Shown: piece by piece, positions 1-8,828 of the stretch
Layout: every line of letters starts with the position of its first letter
Numbering within the stretch: position 1 is the stretch's first letter
Notes under the pieces: generated by a model
Database searches by the model: none
Told to the model about the DNA's origin: nothing
What the model saw: the letters and a program-made list of their open reading frames with translations, nothing else
Program-made: the position numbers and the translations under genes
NCBI RefSeq assembly: GCF_023349125.1
Contig: NZ_JAKIKT010000004.1
Location: forward strand, 186,001 to 250,000
DNA length: 64,000 nucleotides
From: Shewanella corallii
GTDB taxonomy: Bacteria > Pseudomonadota > Gammaproteobacteria > Enterobacterales > Shewanellaceae
Direction: 5' to 3'

Positions 1-256
1 CAGATCATGATGATGCTCCATTAAAGAGAAGGGTTACCAGGCAAATCACTGCCGGTACTCAGGGGGTGAGAGTCTATACCAGAACGTCAGCAAAATGTGG
101 CTGCAAAGTGATATTTCCCACGACCTTATTCAAACTTTTCGGCATTCTCAACTTAAGTTATTGAATCTTTCCCAGACAGGATTTTTCTCTGTTGCCGCAA
201 CTCTTGCTGCGGAATATCATTACGGCCTTAACGTCATCAAGGATATTTTTATTCCC

Positions 257-1885
257 ATGTCAAAAGTTTCCACTCTGCTGCTGGCCATGCTGTTATCTGT
301 GCTGAGCACAGGCGTTTGGGCCGATGAGTCGACCCTGACACCACAACAGGTCAACCAACAAATTATGCTGCTGCAAGGTGATATTGACCACGATATTGCC
401 CAGCTGAAAACCGCCAAAGGCGAAATTCGCGCCCTGACCGAATACCGCATCATCAAGAAAATTGGTGAGTTGCGCAGCTTGATCGGCTCTCAGGTTGCCA
501 AGTCCAGCCCGGACAGTGCATCCCTTAAGCCACTGATCACCGAACAACTGCAGTTTATTGCTCAGGTCGAAACCTATCTGGCCAACAGTGTTGATAAACT
601 CAAGCAGCAACTGGGTACATCAGACGACGGCGCGACCATTGCCCTGATCGCCAAGCGTGAGACTGAGCGTGATCAGTTCTATGAAGCTCAACTGGAAACT
701 ATTCATTGGGCTGAAAAAGTCGGCATGGATGTGTCTGCCAATAAAGCGGCACTGATTAAAACCCTGATCCGTCGTGGTGAGCGTTTGGAAAGCCTTGTGA
801 CCTTCCTGCAACAACAGCTGAAGTCGTCTGTGGCTGAAGCCGATGCGGCCGGTAAAGATGTTTCTCAAGAGCAGACTGCCAAGGTCGCCATGTACCGCGA
901 CTGGCTGGACAACAGCAATGCCAGCCTGGAATCAGTGATCACCCTGCTGGACAAACTCGGCCAGGACACCGACAGCATGAAAAAGACACTGCTGTCTGTC
1001 AGTGGGGATATCACCCAGGACGTACTGAACATCGACGTAGCCTCAGGTCTGTTCCAGCAGTGGCTGGACAGCGCCAAGGCTCAACTGATTGAGCATGGTC
1101 CATCACTGACCTTCAAGGTCTTTATTTTCCTGCTGATCCTGTTTGCAGCCAGTCTACTGGCCCGTATCGTGGAAAGCATTGTTCGCCGTGCAGTGAGCAC
1201 CTCCAAACTTAAGTTCAGCAAGCTGCTGCAGGATTTCTTCACCAAGCTGTCCAGCAAGGTGGTTTACTCTATCGGCCTGCTGGTTGCCCTGTCGCAACTT
1301 GGCTTTGAGCTTGGCCCTCTGTTGGCCGGTTTCGGTATCGCCGGTGTGGTCATAGGTTTTGCTCTGCAGGACACCCTGTCCAACTTCGCTTCAGGCATGA
1401 TGATCCTCATCTATCGTCCATTCGACGTGGGTGACCTGATCAATGCCGGTGGTGTAACAGGTAAAGTCAGCCATATGAGTCTGGTATCCACCACCATTAT
1501 GACCTTCGATAACCAGCGTCTGATTGTCCCAAACAATAAGATCTGGGGTGACACTATCAACAACATCACTGTTGAGCGTAACCGTCGGGTGGATCTGGTC
1601 TTCGGTATCGGCTACTCAGATGATATTGAGCATGCAGAGAAAGTACTGATGGATGTCGTGACCAAGCACCCTAAAGTCCTTAAAGATCCTGAGCCTGTGG
1701 TTAAGCTGCACACTCTGGGTGAGTCTTCCGTAGACTTTGTGGTTCGTCCATGGTGTCAACCTGAAGATTACTGGGATGTATACTGGGATATTACCCGGGA
1801 AGTTAAGATGCGCTTCGACGCCGAAGGTATCAGCATTCCCTTCCCACAAAGAGATGTACATATCTATCAGACGGCAGAGAAGTAA
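257..1885 (+). CDS. MscS-family mechanosensitive channel with long periplasmic N-terminal domain
   Basis: Predicted small-conductance mechanosensitive channel that releases solutes on osmotic downshock, inner membrane. Starting at ATG 257 gives 542 residues opening with a signal peptide (residues 1-22, ending GVWA before DES). An AAGGA lies 12 bases upstream. The open frame reaches back to 95, but that extension lacks a signal-like start. Residues about 25-300 are hydrophilic and helical (Gln/Lys/Asp-rich), a periplasmic coiled domain larger than in E. coli MscS (286 aa). Membrane segments follow at about 340-440. The MscS pore helix and beta-domain entry are recognisable around 'AGFGIAGVVIGFALQD' and 'YRPFDVGDLI'. 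Family assignment is secure; the specific paralogue is not. It stands alone with its own terminator. Confidence 0.9.
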   Translation: MSKVSTLLLAMLLSVLSTGVWADESTLTPQQVNQQIMLLQGDIDHDIAQLKTAKGEIRALTEYRIIKKIGELRSLIGSQVAKSSPDSASLKPLITEQLQFIAQVETYLANSVDKLKQQLGTSDDGATIALIAKRETERDQFYEAQLETIHWAEKVGMDVSANKAALIKTLIRRGERLESLVTFLQQQLKSSVAEADAAGKDVSQEQTAKVAMYRDWLDNSNASLESVITLLDKLGQDTDSMKKTLLSVSGDITQDVLNIDVASGLFQQWLDSAKAQLIEHGPSLTFKVFIFLLILFAASLLARIVESIVRRAVSTSKLKFSKLLQDFFTKLSSKVVYSIGLLVALSQLGFELGPLLAGFGIAGVVIGFALQDTLSNFASGMMILIYRPFDVGDLINAGGVTGKVSHMSLVSTTIMTFDNQRLIVPNNKIWGDTINNITVERNRRVDLVFGIGYSDDIEHAEKVLMDVVTKHPKVLKDPEPVVKLHTLGESSVDFVVRPWCQPEDYWDVYWDITREVKMRFDAEGISIPFPQRDVHIYQTAEK

Positions 1886-1901
1886 TTTTCTGCCGCAAAG
1901 T

Positions 1902-1927
1902 AAAAAAGCGCCGCTGGGCGCTTTTTT
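1902..1927. terminator. Rho-independent terminator, bidirectional
   Basis: Perfect GCGCC/GGCGC stem (1908-1912 with 1917-1921), 4-base loop, flanked by six A and six T. It can end the mscS-type gene on the plus strand and the TIGR02001 gene on the minus strand. Confidence 0.9.
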
Positions 1928-1974
1928 ATTAACTCTTGTGATTGAGCGGGCGGATTCGGGATGCCCGCCATCAG

Positions 1975-2667
1975 CTAAAAATCGAAATTATAGGTGTAGC
2001 CCAGCACCACTTTAACATCGTCATCATCCAGATCCGTGTCTGCCACGGCGAAGCTGACATCCCCCATTTTGGTCGCTGCGCTCAGAGCTACGTGGTAGTC
2101 GGAGTAGCTGTCGGTGCCGAACCAGGAGCTGATAACATCCCCATCGTTATAGCCATAGTGAAAATCCAGCGTTAGCATCTCAGTGACAGGAACACTGACA
2201 TCTGCAGTCAGGTAGCTGTAGTCTTCATCATCCAGTCCATCGGCGGCAACATCACTGCCGGCGTGAATGAATTTGGCATAGCCTAAAGTGATCCATTTCC
2301 ATGAGAGCGAGCCATACAGCTCACCAAAGCTGATGCTGCCGGGAGAATCCGGATAACCATAGTAGAGATAGCCAACGTCATAACCGAAACCGTCACCAAA
2401 CTCACCTTCAAAGCCCGCATACAAGTCCATTTCATAGCTGGTGCCATCGCCAAAATCTACATTGGACACCCAGGTACCTGCATAGAATCCACTCTCATGT
2501 CCATAATCGACACCACCCTGAATGGCAGCATCATCTGCGGTTTGACTGACTCCACGCCACAAATAGTTGGAAGTAAAACCTATATTACCCGACACCTCTG
2601 CAGCAACCGGTTGTGACATCAATACTCCAGCCAGGGCTGCGGCCAATCCAACGCTTATGTTCTTCAT
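1975..2667 (-). CDS. TorF/TIGR02001-family putative outer membrane porin
   Basis: 230-residue exported beta-barrel candidate. The first 23 residues are a signal peptide ending 'SQPVAA', with the mature protein starting EVSGNIGFTSNYLWRG. That opening ('...SNYLWRGVSQ') and the repeated 'GFYAGTWVSNVDFG' type strands are typical of the TIGR02001 family, whose function is unknown. The protein is acidic, rich in Gly/Tyr/Asp, and ends in Phe (YNFDF), the usual C-terminal outer membrane sorting signal. Single gene; substrate cannot be inferred. Confidence 0.85.
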   Translation of the reverse strand: MKNISVGLAAALAGVLMSQPVAAEVSGNIGFTSNYLWRGVSQTADDAAIQGGVDYGHESGFYAGTWVSNVDFGDGTSYEMDLYAGFEGEFGDGFGYDVGYLYYGYPDSPGSISFGELYGSLSWKWITLGYAKFIHAGSDVAADGLDDEDYSYLTADVSVPVTEMLTLDFHYGYNDGDVISSWFGTDSYSDYHVALSAATKMGDVSFAVADTDLDDDDVKVVLGYTYNFDF

Positions 2668-3066
2668 TCTTATCCCCTCGTTTAGTCAATCCCCATCCTG
2701 TTTGTACTGATGAACCATTACAGTGCAGTCAGCCACAGGTCACACATTGAGTTGCCATTCATGTGCCAATTGGGAAGTTATCTGAACGAAGAACCACAAG
2801 ACTCATCCTGGAATTGAACAAACAAAATTGCTCAAGCCACTGTTATACATTGGTTAAATTTGCAGCAATCAGGGTAAGAAGTTATTGATTGCAATCCAGT
2901 GACCTGCAGAGATGATGCAAGCGACAGACAAGATACAGCCAGAGTGACTGCCTTTTATTGGGGCATAGGCACTCACATGGTGCAATCATGGTTGGCAGCA
3001 TAAAACTTGATGCAATAAAAAAGCCCTCATAGTTAGAGGGCTTTTTTGCGACATGGGAAAGGAATA
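2668..3066. other. Intergenic region, 399 bp
   Basis: Holds the upstream region of the TIGR02001 gene (minus strand) and, at its right end, the terminator of the HU gene. No open frame with a ribosome site and no RNA gene was recognised. Confidence 0.5.
3015..3047 (-). terminator. Terminator of the HU gene
   Basis: GCCCTC (3023-3028) pairs with GAGGGC (3036-3041) around a 7-base loop, flanked by A and T runs. It lies 20 bases past the HU stop codon. Confidence 0.9.
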
Positions 3067-3339
3067 TCAGTTCACGCTGTCACGCAGAGCTTTACCAGCT
3101 TTGAACTTAGGTACGTTTGCCTCAGGGATCTGAATATCTTTACCAGTTTGAGGATTGCGACCAGTACGTGCTGCCCGTTTGCCAACTTCAAATGACCCAA
3201 AGCCCAGAATAGAGATCTTGTCACCAGCCTGCATGGCCTCAGTGATAGCCTGTTCGAAAGACTTGAGTGCGCGGGTTGCTTCAGCTTTTGACAGCTCAGC
3301 ATTCTCCGCCATTTTGGCGATTAGTTCCGTCTTGTTCAT
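3067..3339 (-). CDS. HU-family DNA-binding protein
   Basis: 90-residue nucleoid protein that bends DNA without sequence specificity. The opening MNKTELIAKMAENAELSKAE and the arm signature 'RTGRNPQTGKDIQIP' followed by 'KFKAGKALRDSVN' are classic HU. E. coli HU subunits are also 90 aa. The gene stands alone with its own terminator. E. coli HU-alpha begins MNKTQLI and HU-beta MNKSQLI, so it looks slightly more like HU-alpha, but this does not decide orthology and I give no symbol. Confidence 0.95.
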   Translation of the reverse strand: MNKTELIAKMAENAELSKAEATRALKSFEQAITEAMQAGDKISILGFGSFEVGKRAARTGRNPQTGKDIQIPEANVPKFKAGKALRDSVN

Positions 3340-3468
3340 TGTTATTTTCTCACATCATCACAGTTATGGATAAGTAACAGGACCCATGATGCTGCTGGGT
3401 CAGTGTTACCATGCCACAAGGTAAACTGTTCGTGAAGATGTTAATGCGAAGTTAACAGCAAAAAATTA

Positions 3469-4266
3469 CTATTCTTCCAACAATTGTTTCAATAACCTGC
3501 GAACCAACTGAGGTTCAAAGGGTTTATCACATAAAGCATTAACCCCGTGCTTGGCGACATTGGAAAGATGCGACTCATTGGCGTCGGATGACACCATCAG
3601 AATAGGGACCATAGGTTGAGCACTGTACTGACGTATGTACTTGGCCAGCATCAGACCATCCACTTGGGGCATGTTGTAATCAGTGATCACCAAATCAAAG
3701 TTGTTGTCCTGCAGCAATTGAATGGCCTCTTTACCGTCTGCAGCCTCAGTGATCTCCTCCATTCCCAGTGTATTCAGGGTTCGGCGAATAATCTTACGCG
3801 ACAGCGCACTGTCATCCACCAGCAGCACGCGCAAGTCCTGAGGTTCCAGATACTCCAGATCCAGATCATCATGACCCAGCAGTTCAGCAGTAGAGATAAG
3901 CGCCGAATGCAGATGAGAAAGTTCAAAGGGTTTGGGCAAAATCGCCACCACGCCAGATTGACGGTAAGCCTCCAGCTGCTCTTTGCGATACTCACTGGAG
4001 ATCAACATAAACTGGGTGTCTTCACAGGCCTCGCTGCTTTTGACATGGGCAACCAGATCCAAAGCGGTGCCATCTGCAAAATGCATGGCACTGACCACAA
4101 GATCCGGCCGCCACTCCTGAGCCAACTCTTTGCCGGACTCCAGACCGTCAGCCGTCTTTATTTCATGAACCCCCTCTTCCTGCAGTTGGTTCATGATGAT
4201 TTTTCGCTGTGCATTTGAAGGTTCTATGAGGAGTATCGATAACTGATCAATCGAGACGTGTTCCAT
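3469..4266 (-). CDS. Tandem-receiver response regulator (pseudo-receiver plus intact receiver)
   Basis: 265 residues made of two CheY-like receiver domains and nothing else. Domain 2 (about 145-263) is complete: acidic pair D151/D152 in VLLVDDS, phosphoacceptor D196 in DLVITDYNMP, S226/S227 region, and K248 in CDKPFE. Domain 1 (about 8-125) keeps the lysine K112 (LPKPFE) but has E15-P16 in place of the acidic pair and Ala60 in place of the phosphoacceptor Asp (PDLVVSAMHF). Domain 1 is therefore probably not phosphorylated and may bind a partner or mediate dimerisation. There is no DNA-binding or enzymatic output domain, so output is likely protein-protein. No histidine kinase lies next to it. 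Confidence 0.85.
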   Translation of the reverse strand: MEHVSIDQLSILLIEPSNAQRKIIMNQLQEEGVHEIKTADGLESGKELAQEWRPDLVVSAMHFADGTALDLVAHVKSSEACEDTQFMLISSEYRKEQLEAYRQSGVVAILPKPFELSHLHSALISTAELLGHDDLDLEYLEPQDLRVLLVDDSALSRKIIRRTLNTLGMEEITEAADGKEAIQLLQDNNFDLVITDYNMPQVDGLMLAKYIRQYSAQPMVPILMVSSDANESHLSNVAKHGVNALCDKPFEPQLVRRLLKQLLEE

Positions 4267-4447
4267 AAATCAATCCTCAGCATCATTGCCCTTGTGAGCC
4301 GACAGATGTGTGTCTGTTAAACGGCAGCTTACGCCATAAAGATAGCAGTTGGACCCGGTATCAGCAGGTGGTTCTCTGAAATTTTCTATGGCCGACATCC
4401 CCTGCCGAGCTAAAATGTCGTTTTCCCGATTTACCGGTATTTCTGCA

Positions 4448-4957
4448 ATGACTGAATCCGAATTCTGGCAGCTGGTCAGCCGTGACGTGTTAACCCAATC
4501 AAACAGCGCGCTCAGTGAGCAACTCAAGCAAAGATTGTCCGCGTTAAGTGATGAGCAACTGGCCGCCTTTGACAAACATTTTTCCCAGCAGATGCGTCGC
4601 AGCTATTTGTGGAGCGTTTGGGGAGCCGCTTATGTATTGACAGGGATCGACAGCGAGTATGAGTTTGCGGAGTTCCGCAGTTACCTTATTTCGCTGGGTA
4701 AAGAGTGGTTCGAGAAGATAATTGCCAATCCGGATTCACTGGCACAGCTGCCTGAATTTCCGCTTGTAGATGACTATGCCTATCCATTCCTCGAGGAGTA
4801 TGACCTGATTGCCGGTCAGCTCTATGAAGAGCGCACAGGCAAGGAGCTTCCATTCGTTCCCTCAGGGCAGGCGACACCTGCGGGTAAGAAGTTTGATAAT
4901 CGGCCCAAGATGCTGAAAAAAGCCTACCCGGAACTGGCTCATCGCTTCCCGTTTTGA
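4448..4957 (+). CDS. DUF4240 domain protein
   Basis: 169 residues from ATG 4448 (MTESEFWQLVSRD), which matches the usual opening of DUF4240 proteins ('M..eeFW.li'). The open frame begins upstream at 4349, but that extra 33 residues looks spurious. The middle part 'RRSYLWSVWGAAYVLTGI' and 'FRSYLISLGKEWFEKII' fits the family: helix, aromatic-rich core, then an acidic tail with 'ALLEEYDLIA'-like sequence. Cytoplasmic, function unknown. No clear Shine-Dalgarno precedes the start. It is divergent from the receiver gene. Confidence 0.75.
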   Translation: MTESEFWQLVSRDVLTQSNSALSEQLKQRLSALSDEQLAAFDKHFSQQMRRSYLWSVWGAAYVLTGIDSEYEFAEFRSYLISLGKEWFEKIIANPDSLAQLPEFPLVDDYAYPFLEEYDLIAGQLYEERTGKELPFVPSGQATPAGKKFDNRPKMLKKAYPELAHRFPF

Positions 4958-5116
4958 TCCTTTTTCGCTCTGTGCCATATAAGCAATATCGATTGTATTA
5001 AGCCGTGATTCAGGTTACTTTTTGTACATTGAATTCAACCCAACGAATTACAGTAAAAATGCCGTTAGTTCAGTAACTTTTATTAGGCTAACGACTCGCA
5101 ATCAGGAGATTGTTAT

Positions 5117-5659
5117 ATGGCAACAAGAGCATTGATCCTCGCAGGCATACTGGCTACCGGTAGTGTGATGGCAGCGGATGAAAAAGTGGAGAATCCTGTC
5201 ACCCAGGATGGTGTTGTCAAAATTACCTGGCAAAACCCGGACAAGTACTCAGATATTGAGTCCACCGCAGAGAGACAGTCCAGGTTTGAGCAGCGGGCTT
5301 TTGACTCCATGACAGAGAATCTGGCCAAGTTGGCGGGAAAGGTACTGACTCATGGTGAACAGATGCAGATGACTGTCACCAATGTTGATTTGGCTGGAGA
5401 TGTTCGCCCAACCTTTGGTGCCAGTGCCAGTGATATTCGGGTGTTAAAAGATATCTACCCACCCAAAATCACCTTCAGTTACCAGATCACCAAAGGCCAG
5501 CAGGTGATTATGTCAGGTCAAGAGGAACTCAGGGATCTTAACTATCTGGGCGGGATCCAACCCAGACGTCAGGAGTCCTTTATGTATGAAAACCAGATGC
5601 TGAAGCACTGGTTTAACAAAACCATCACCCCGCGTATGGAAGGCACTCCTCCCAAGTGA
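5117..5659 (+). CDS. DUF3016 family periplasmic protein
   Basis: 180 residues with AGGAG at 5104-5108 before ATG 5117. A signal peptide (residues 1-19, 'LATGSVMA' before ADEK) sends it to the periplasm. The sequence 'VVKITWQNPDKYSDIES' and a later 'VNVDLAGDV'-like segment match DUF3016, a family of small exported proteins of unknown function common in Shewanella and Xanthomonas. Single-gene unit followed directly by a terminator. Confidence 0.75.
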   Translation: MATRALILAGILATGSVMAADEKVENPVTQDGVVKITWQNPDKYSDIESTAERQSRFEQRAFDSMTENLAKLAGKVLTHGEQMQMTVTNVDLAGDVRPTFGASASDIRVLKDIYPPKITFSYQITKGQQVIMSGQEELRDLNYLGGIQPRRQESFMYENQMLKHWFNKTITPRMEGTPPK

Positions 5660-5670
5660 CCACCAATCTA

Positions 5671-5698
5671 ACGGCAGAGCCTGAGCTCTGCCGTTTTT
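5671..5698. terminator. Rho-independent terminator
   Basis: 10-bp perfect stem ACGGCAGAGC (5671-5680) with GCTCTGCCGT (5685-5694), 4-base loop, then a T run. It follows the DUF3016 gene and also sits at the end of the convergent EAL gene. Confidence 0.9.
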
Positions 5699-5701
5699 GT
5701 A

Positions 5702-7432
5702 TTAAACCGCGATTGGCCAAAGCGCCACACCATCCTCAGATTGCTTGGCCTGCTTCTTTGCCGCAGCAGCCAATTCCGACAAGCTTTCATCACTGCATGC
5801 CCGGGTAGTCTCCGCCGTGAGAATACCCACTGACAGCCCGGTCAGTGTATATTTGCAGGGTTTGCCCAGCCTGTCTTCGGACTCAATAAAGCCAGCCCGC
5901 CAGTCTGCCTCCCTGAAGAAACGACTTTTGACTCGCTCAAACTCCTGTAATACCTCGCGACATATGTGTATGCAACAGGCCGAAGTGGAGATCATCACAA
6001 AATCATCGCCGCCGATATGACCGATAAAGCACTCGGGAGATTGATGGCTACGCAGCAGTTCTGACAGCGCAATAATCATTTCGTCACCGCGACTGAAACC
6101 ATACACATCGTTATAGGGTTTGAACTGATTCAGGTCGAAATAAGCCAGCTCAAAATCCAGCTCCATCTGACGCAACCGCTGCAGCTCCTCCTGAATCGGC
6201 ACATTGCCCGGCAAGCCGGTCAAAGGGTTGGCGTGACGGGCATGCTTTATTCTTTGATCGGTAATGCGTTGCAGCAGATCCCGGGTATGCCCGACGCCCA
6301 GCAACTCCTCTCCCCGGAGGATAATAAACTGTTGAGCAATGACGGTTTCACTGTCTGCCGTAAGTAACTGGCTGACTGACGACAAAGGTGTGCCAGCCTG
6401 AAACTGCAATGCATCCCCATCCATCGCCTCATGCAGAGGTCGGCTCTCATGCAGAGCTCGTCCGTAGGGAGTACTGAACAACTCCAGCAGATGATTACGA
6501 TACAAAAGGCCCACAGCCCGACTTTGTTGCATCACCACCAACGCCTGCAGACCAGGCTGTCGGCTAAACATCTGTCCCGCCTCTTTGAGCTTACAGTTTG
6601 CGGACAGGGCAACCGCAGGAGCACACAGGCTTTGCGCCGTCTCCCCATATCTGGGCATGGCGATGGGCAAGCCAACCGGTAAACTCTCATGCATTGTCAG
6701 TACTGGCTCGGCTGCGGGCTTACCAAGCAGATACCCCTGGCAATACTGCACCCCAAGACGCTTCAGAGTAGCCAGTTCATCATGGCTCTCTATGCCCTCG
6801 GCTATCACTTTGCAGGTCAGGCTCTGGCAGAGTTCCACAATAGAGCGCACAAACTCCTGCTTGACGGAGTTGGTATCTATGCCGTGACTGAAATGACGGT
6901 CAATTTTGACAAAGTCAGGTGCCAGTTCAGACCATAACCTCAACCCGGAATAGCCCGCTCCCAAATCATCGATGGCGGTGAGAAAACCCTGATTGCGATA
7001 GTGCTGCAGGCACTCTTTAAGCAGATCGATATCATCAGCGGGATACTGCTCTGACAGCTCAATAACCACTTTAGAGGGCGGGATCCCAAGCAAGCTGAGC
7101 AATTGCAGAGTTTTACCCCTTGGATGATTGGGGTCGAGCAAGGCTTTAGGGGAGATATTAATGAAAAGCTTGCCGGGCAAGGAATCCCGGCAAAAAGCTG
7201 ACAGGGCGCGTCTGCGACACAAGGTCTCCAGCTCACTGAGCCTGCCGTTGGTCTCAGCGGCCCGAAACAGGGACACAGGAGAATAAAGCGGGCTGTGCAC
7301 AGGACCCCGGCTCAATGCTTCCAGCCCCAGGAGTTCCTGGCTGTTAATATTGAAAATGGGTTGGAACACTATATCCACTGACTCGTCAGCAATCAGCTGT
7401 TCCAACTCTCGGGTTAACGCATCCTTTGCCAC
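5702..7432 (-). CDS. EAL-CBS-GGDEF cyclic-di-GMP protein
   Basis: 576 residues from a GTG start. N-terminal EAL phosphodiesterase domain (about 8-245) looks catalytically complete: E38 in LEALSRG, 'FINISPK', 'VIELSEQ', 'AIDDLGAGYSGL', 'FVKIDRHF' and 'AEGIESHDEL'. A CBS pair (about 265-385), a nucleotide-sensing module, links to a C-terminal GGDEF domain whose motif is GGDDF at 474-478 (Asp instead of Glu at the fourth position). No RxxD inhibitory site lies just upstream (sequence CFIGHI). Net role is probably c-di-GMP hydrolysis with the GGDEF part weak, regulatory or GTP-binding; that is inference. Cytoplasmic, no membrane segment. Confidence 0.9.
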   Translation of the reverse strand: MAKDALTRELEQLIADESVDIVFQPIFNINSQELLGLEALSRGPVHSPLYSPVSLFRAAETNGRLSELETLCRRRALSAFCRDSLPGKLFINISPKALLDPNHPRGKTLQLLSLLGIPPSKVVIELSEQYPADDIDLLKECLQHYRNQGFLTAIDDLGAGYSGLRLWSELAPDFVKIDRHFSHGIDTNSVKQEFVRSIVELCQSLTCKVIAEGIESHDELATLKRLGVQYCQGYLLGKPAAEPVLTMHESLPVGLPIAMPRYGETAQSLCAPAVALSANCKLKEAGQMFSRQPGLQALVVMQQSRAVGLLYRNHLLELFSTPYGRALHESRPLHEAMDGDALQFQAGTPLSSVSQLLTADSETVIAQQFIILRGEELLGVGHTRDLLQRITDQRIKHARHANPLTGLPGNVPIQEELQRLRQMELDFELAYFDLNQFKPYNDVYGFSRGDEMIIALSELLRSHQSPECFIGHIGGDDFVMISTSACCIHICREVLQEFERVKSRFFREADWRAGFIESEDRLGKPCKYTLTGLSVGILTAETTRACSDESLSELAAAAKKQAKQSEDGVALWPIAV

Positions 7433-7514
7433 AATTATTCAACGGGTTATAAGAATTTACCGTCGAGTTTATTGCGCCTGTATGACGTTCACATTACAGC
7501 CGCGAGACAGACGT

Positions 7515-7823
7515 TCAGGCTTTGCGCTTAAATGCCTGCAGGGTTTGCAGCAGCAGTGCCAGACGCTTAACCATCAACTGCAGACCTTGCTGATCCAGTT
7601 CGGTATCCAGCTTCATCTCTTCCAGCTCTTCCGCCAGCTCTTTTACATAGGGCAGAAAACGGTTACTGCTGGTGTTAAACCCCTGCTCTTTACTGAACAC
7701 AGCCTGGAACTTGCCGTGACCTGCCTGTTGCAGCGCATTGAGTTTATTGTCTGCGTCGATTGCCTGCCGGTATACCAGCTGCAGGTTCTCCTGCAATTGC
7801 TCCAGCACCTTGATGTGTGGCAT
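7515..7823 (-). CDS. Small helical protein, possibly PriC-like
   Basis: 102 residues from ATG 7823 (MPHIKVLEQL), chosen because GGAG lies 5 bases upstream; the frame could start at 7838 but without a ribosome site. The protein is all-helical and rich in Leu/Gln. The spacing of 'KFQAVFS...NRFLPYVKELAEELEEM...LQTLQAF' faintly resembles the primosomal protein PriC ('FD..LF......Y..E.......L.ER'). I cannot confirm that by eye, so treat it as hypothetical. It lies 82 bases behind the EAL gene's start and is divergent from the TraB/GumN gene. Confidence 0.6.
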   Translation of the reverse strand: MPHIKVLEQLQENLQLVYRQAIDADNKLNALQQAGHGKFQAVFSKEQGFNTSSNRFLPYVKELAEELEEMKLDTELDQQGLQLMVKRLALLLQTLQAFKRKA

Positions 7824-7899
7824 AACAACTCCATTCACTTAGATATTGGGCGGCAGTATACCCAAGTTGCTCAGATCATTTCACCATAGGAAGGAACAT

Positions 7900-8763
7900 A
7901 TGATCACAGGTTTCCGGCTCAAACACCTGCTCACTTCAGCTCTACTGCTGTTTTATGCTGCCTCCTCCGTTGCCGCAGACACAGATAAACCTCCCTTCTT
8001 TAAGCTTGAGTATCAGGGCCAAACCGCCTGGCTACTGGGTTCAATCCATATCGGCAAGGCTGACTTTTTTCCTATGCCCAAACAGGTGGAGCAGGCATTC
8101 GATAACTCCAGAGCGTTAGTCGTTGAGGCAGACGTTACCAAGGCCGATATGATGCCGCTTATTCGAAAATATGGACTCAAGCGCAATGAGTTCAATGACG
8201 AACAAAAGGCGCTAATGGCAGATTACTGCCAACCCCGGCAAGCGGTATGCCAGTCAATCGCAGGATTGGCGCCCTGGGTACAGGCGATGCAACTCACCCT
8301 GGCCCAGTTTATGGAGCTCGGTCTGCAACCTGAGCATGGCGTTGACAGCCACTTTCTTGCAAGACGGGGGGATAAGTCGATACTGGAGTTGGAGAGCGTT
8401 GAGCAGCAGTTCGCCATGCTGTCGTCATTCAGTGACGATGTTCAGTGGTTGATGCTGGAAGAGGCAATTAAGCAGCAACCAGATGATATTGTTGAACTTA
8501 TCCAAGCCTGGCGAGATGGCGATAACCAGACGCTTGCGACTATCATGGAAGGCGATTTGAGCCAGCCAGAACAAAAAGCCTTTGTGGAAATACTGCTGTG
8601 GGAACGTAACCGAACCATGGCTGATACCACAGTCACCATGCTGGCGGACAAAGAGATTAAAGGTCCCCTCTTTATTATCATAGGAGCCGGTCACCTGGTG
8701 GGGCAGCACACAATCCCCGAGCTGCTGGCGGAAAAAGGCGTCAAAGTGACCAAATTACTTTAG
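7900..8763 (+). CDS. TraB/GumN (PrgY-like) family protein
   Basis: 287 residues from ATG 7900, preceded by AGGAAGGA at 7888-7895. The upstream open frame to 7846 is not used. Signal peptide residues 1-26 ('FYAASSVAA' before DTDK). The opening 'YQGQTAWLLGSIHIGKADFFPMP', the central 'ELESVEQQFAML' and the final 'FIIIGAGHLVGQHTIPELL' are the conserved blocks of the family, which is a Tiki-like metal-dependent protease fold with Gly-x-H and GxxH motifs. Probably periplasmic; natural substrate unknown. Confidence 0.85.
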   Translation: MITGFRLKHLLTSALLLFYAASSVAADTDKPPFFKLEYQGQTAWLLGSIHIGKADFFPMPKQVEQAFDNSRALVVEADVTKADMMPLIRKYGLKRNEFNDEQKALMADYCQPRQAVCQSIAGLAPWVQAMQLTLAQFMELGLQPEHGVDSHFLARRGDKSILELESVEQQFAMLSSFSDDVQWLMLEEAIKQQPDDIVELIQAWRDGDNQTLATIMEGDLSQPEQKAFVEILLWERNRTMADTTVTMLADKEIKGPLFIIIGAGHLVGQHTIPELLAEKGVKVTKLL

Positions 8764-8828
8764 CCGTAATCGGCGCAGGTTCGCTATCCCTGTCTATACT
8801 TGATTGATAACGCAAGCATGGAGGCTTG

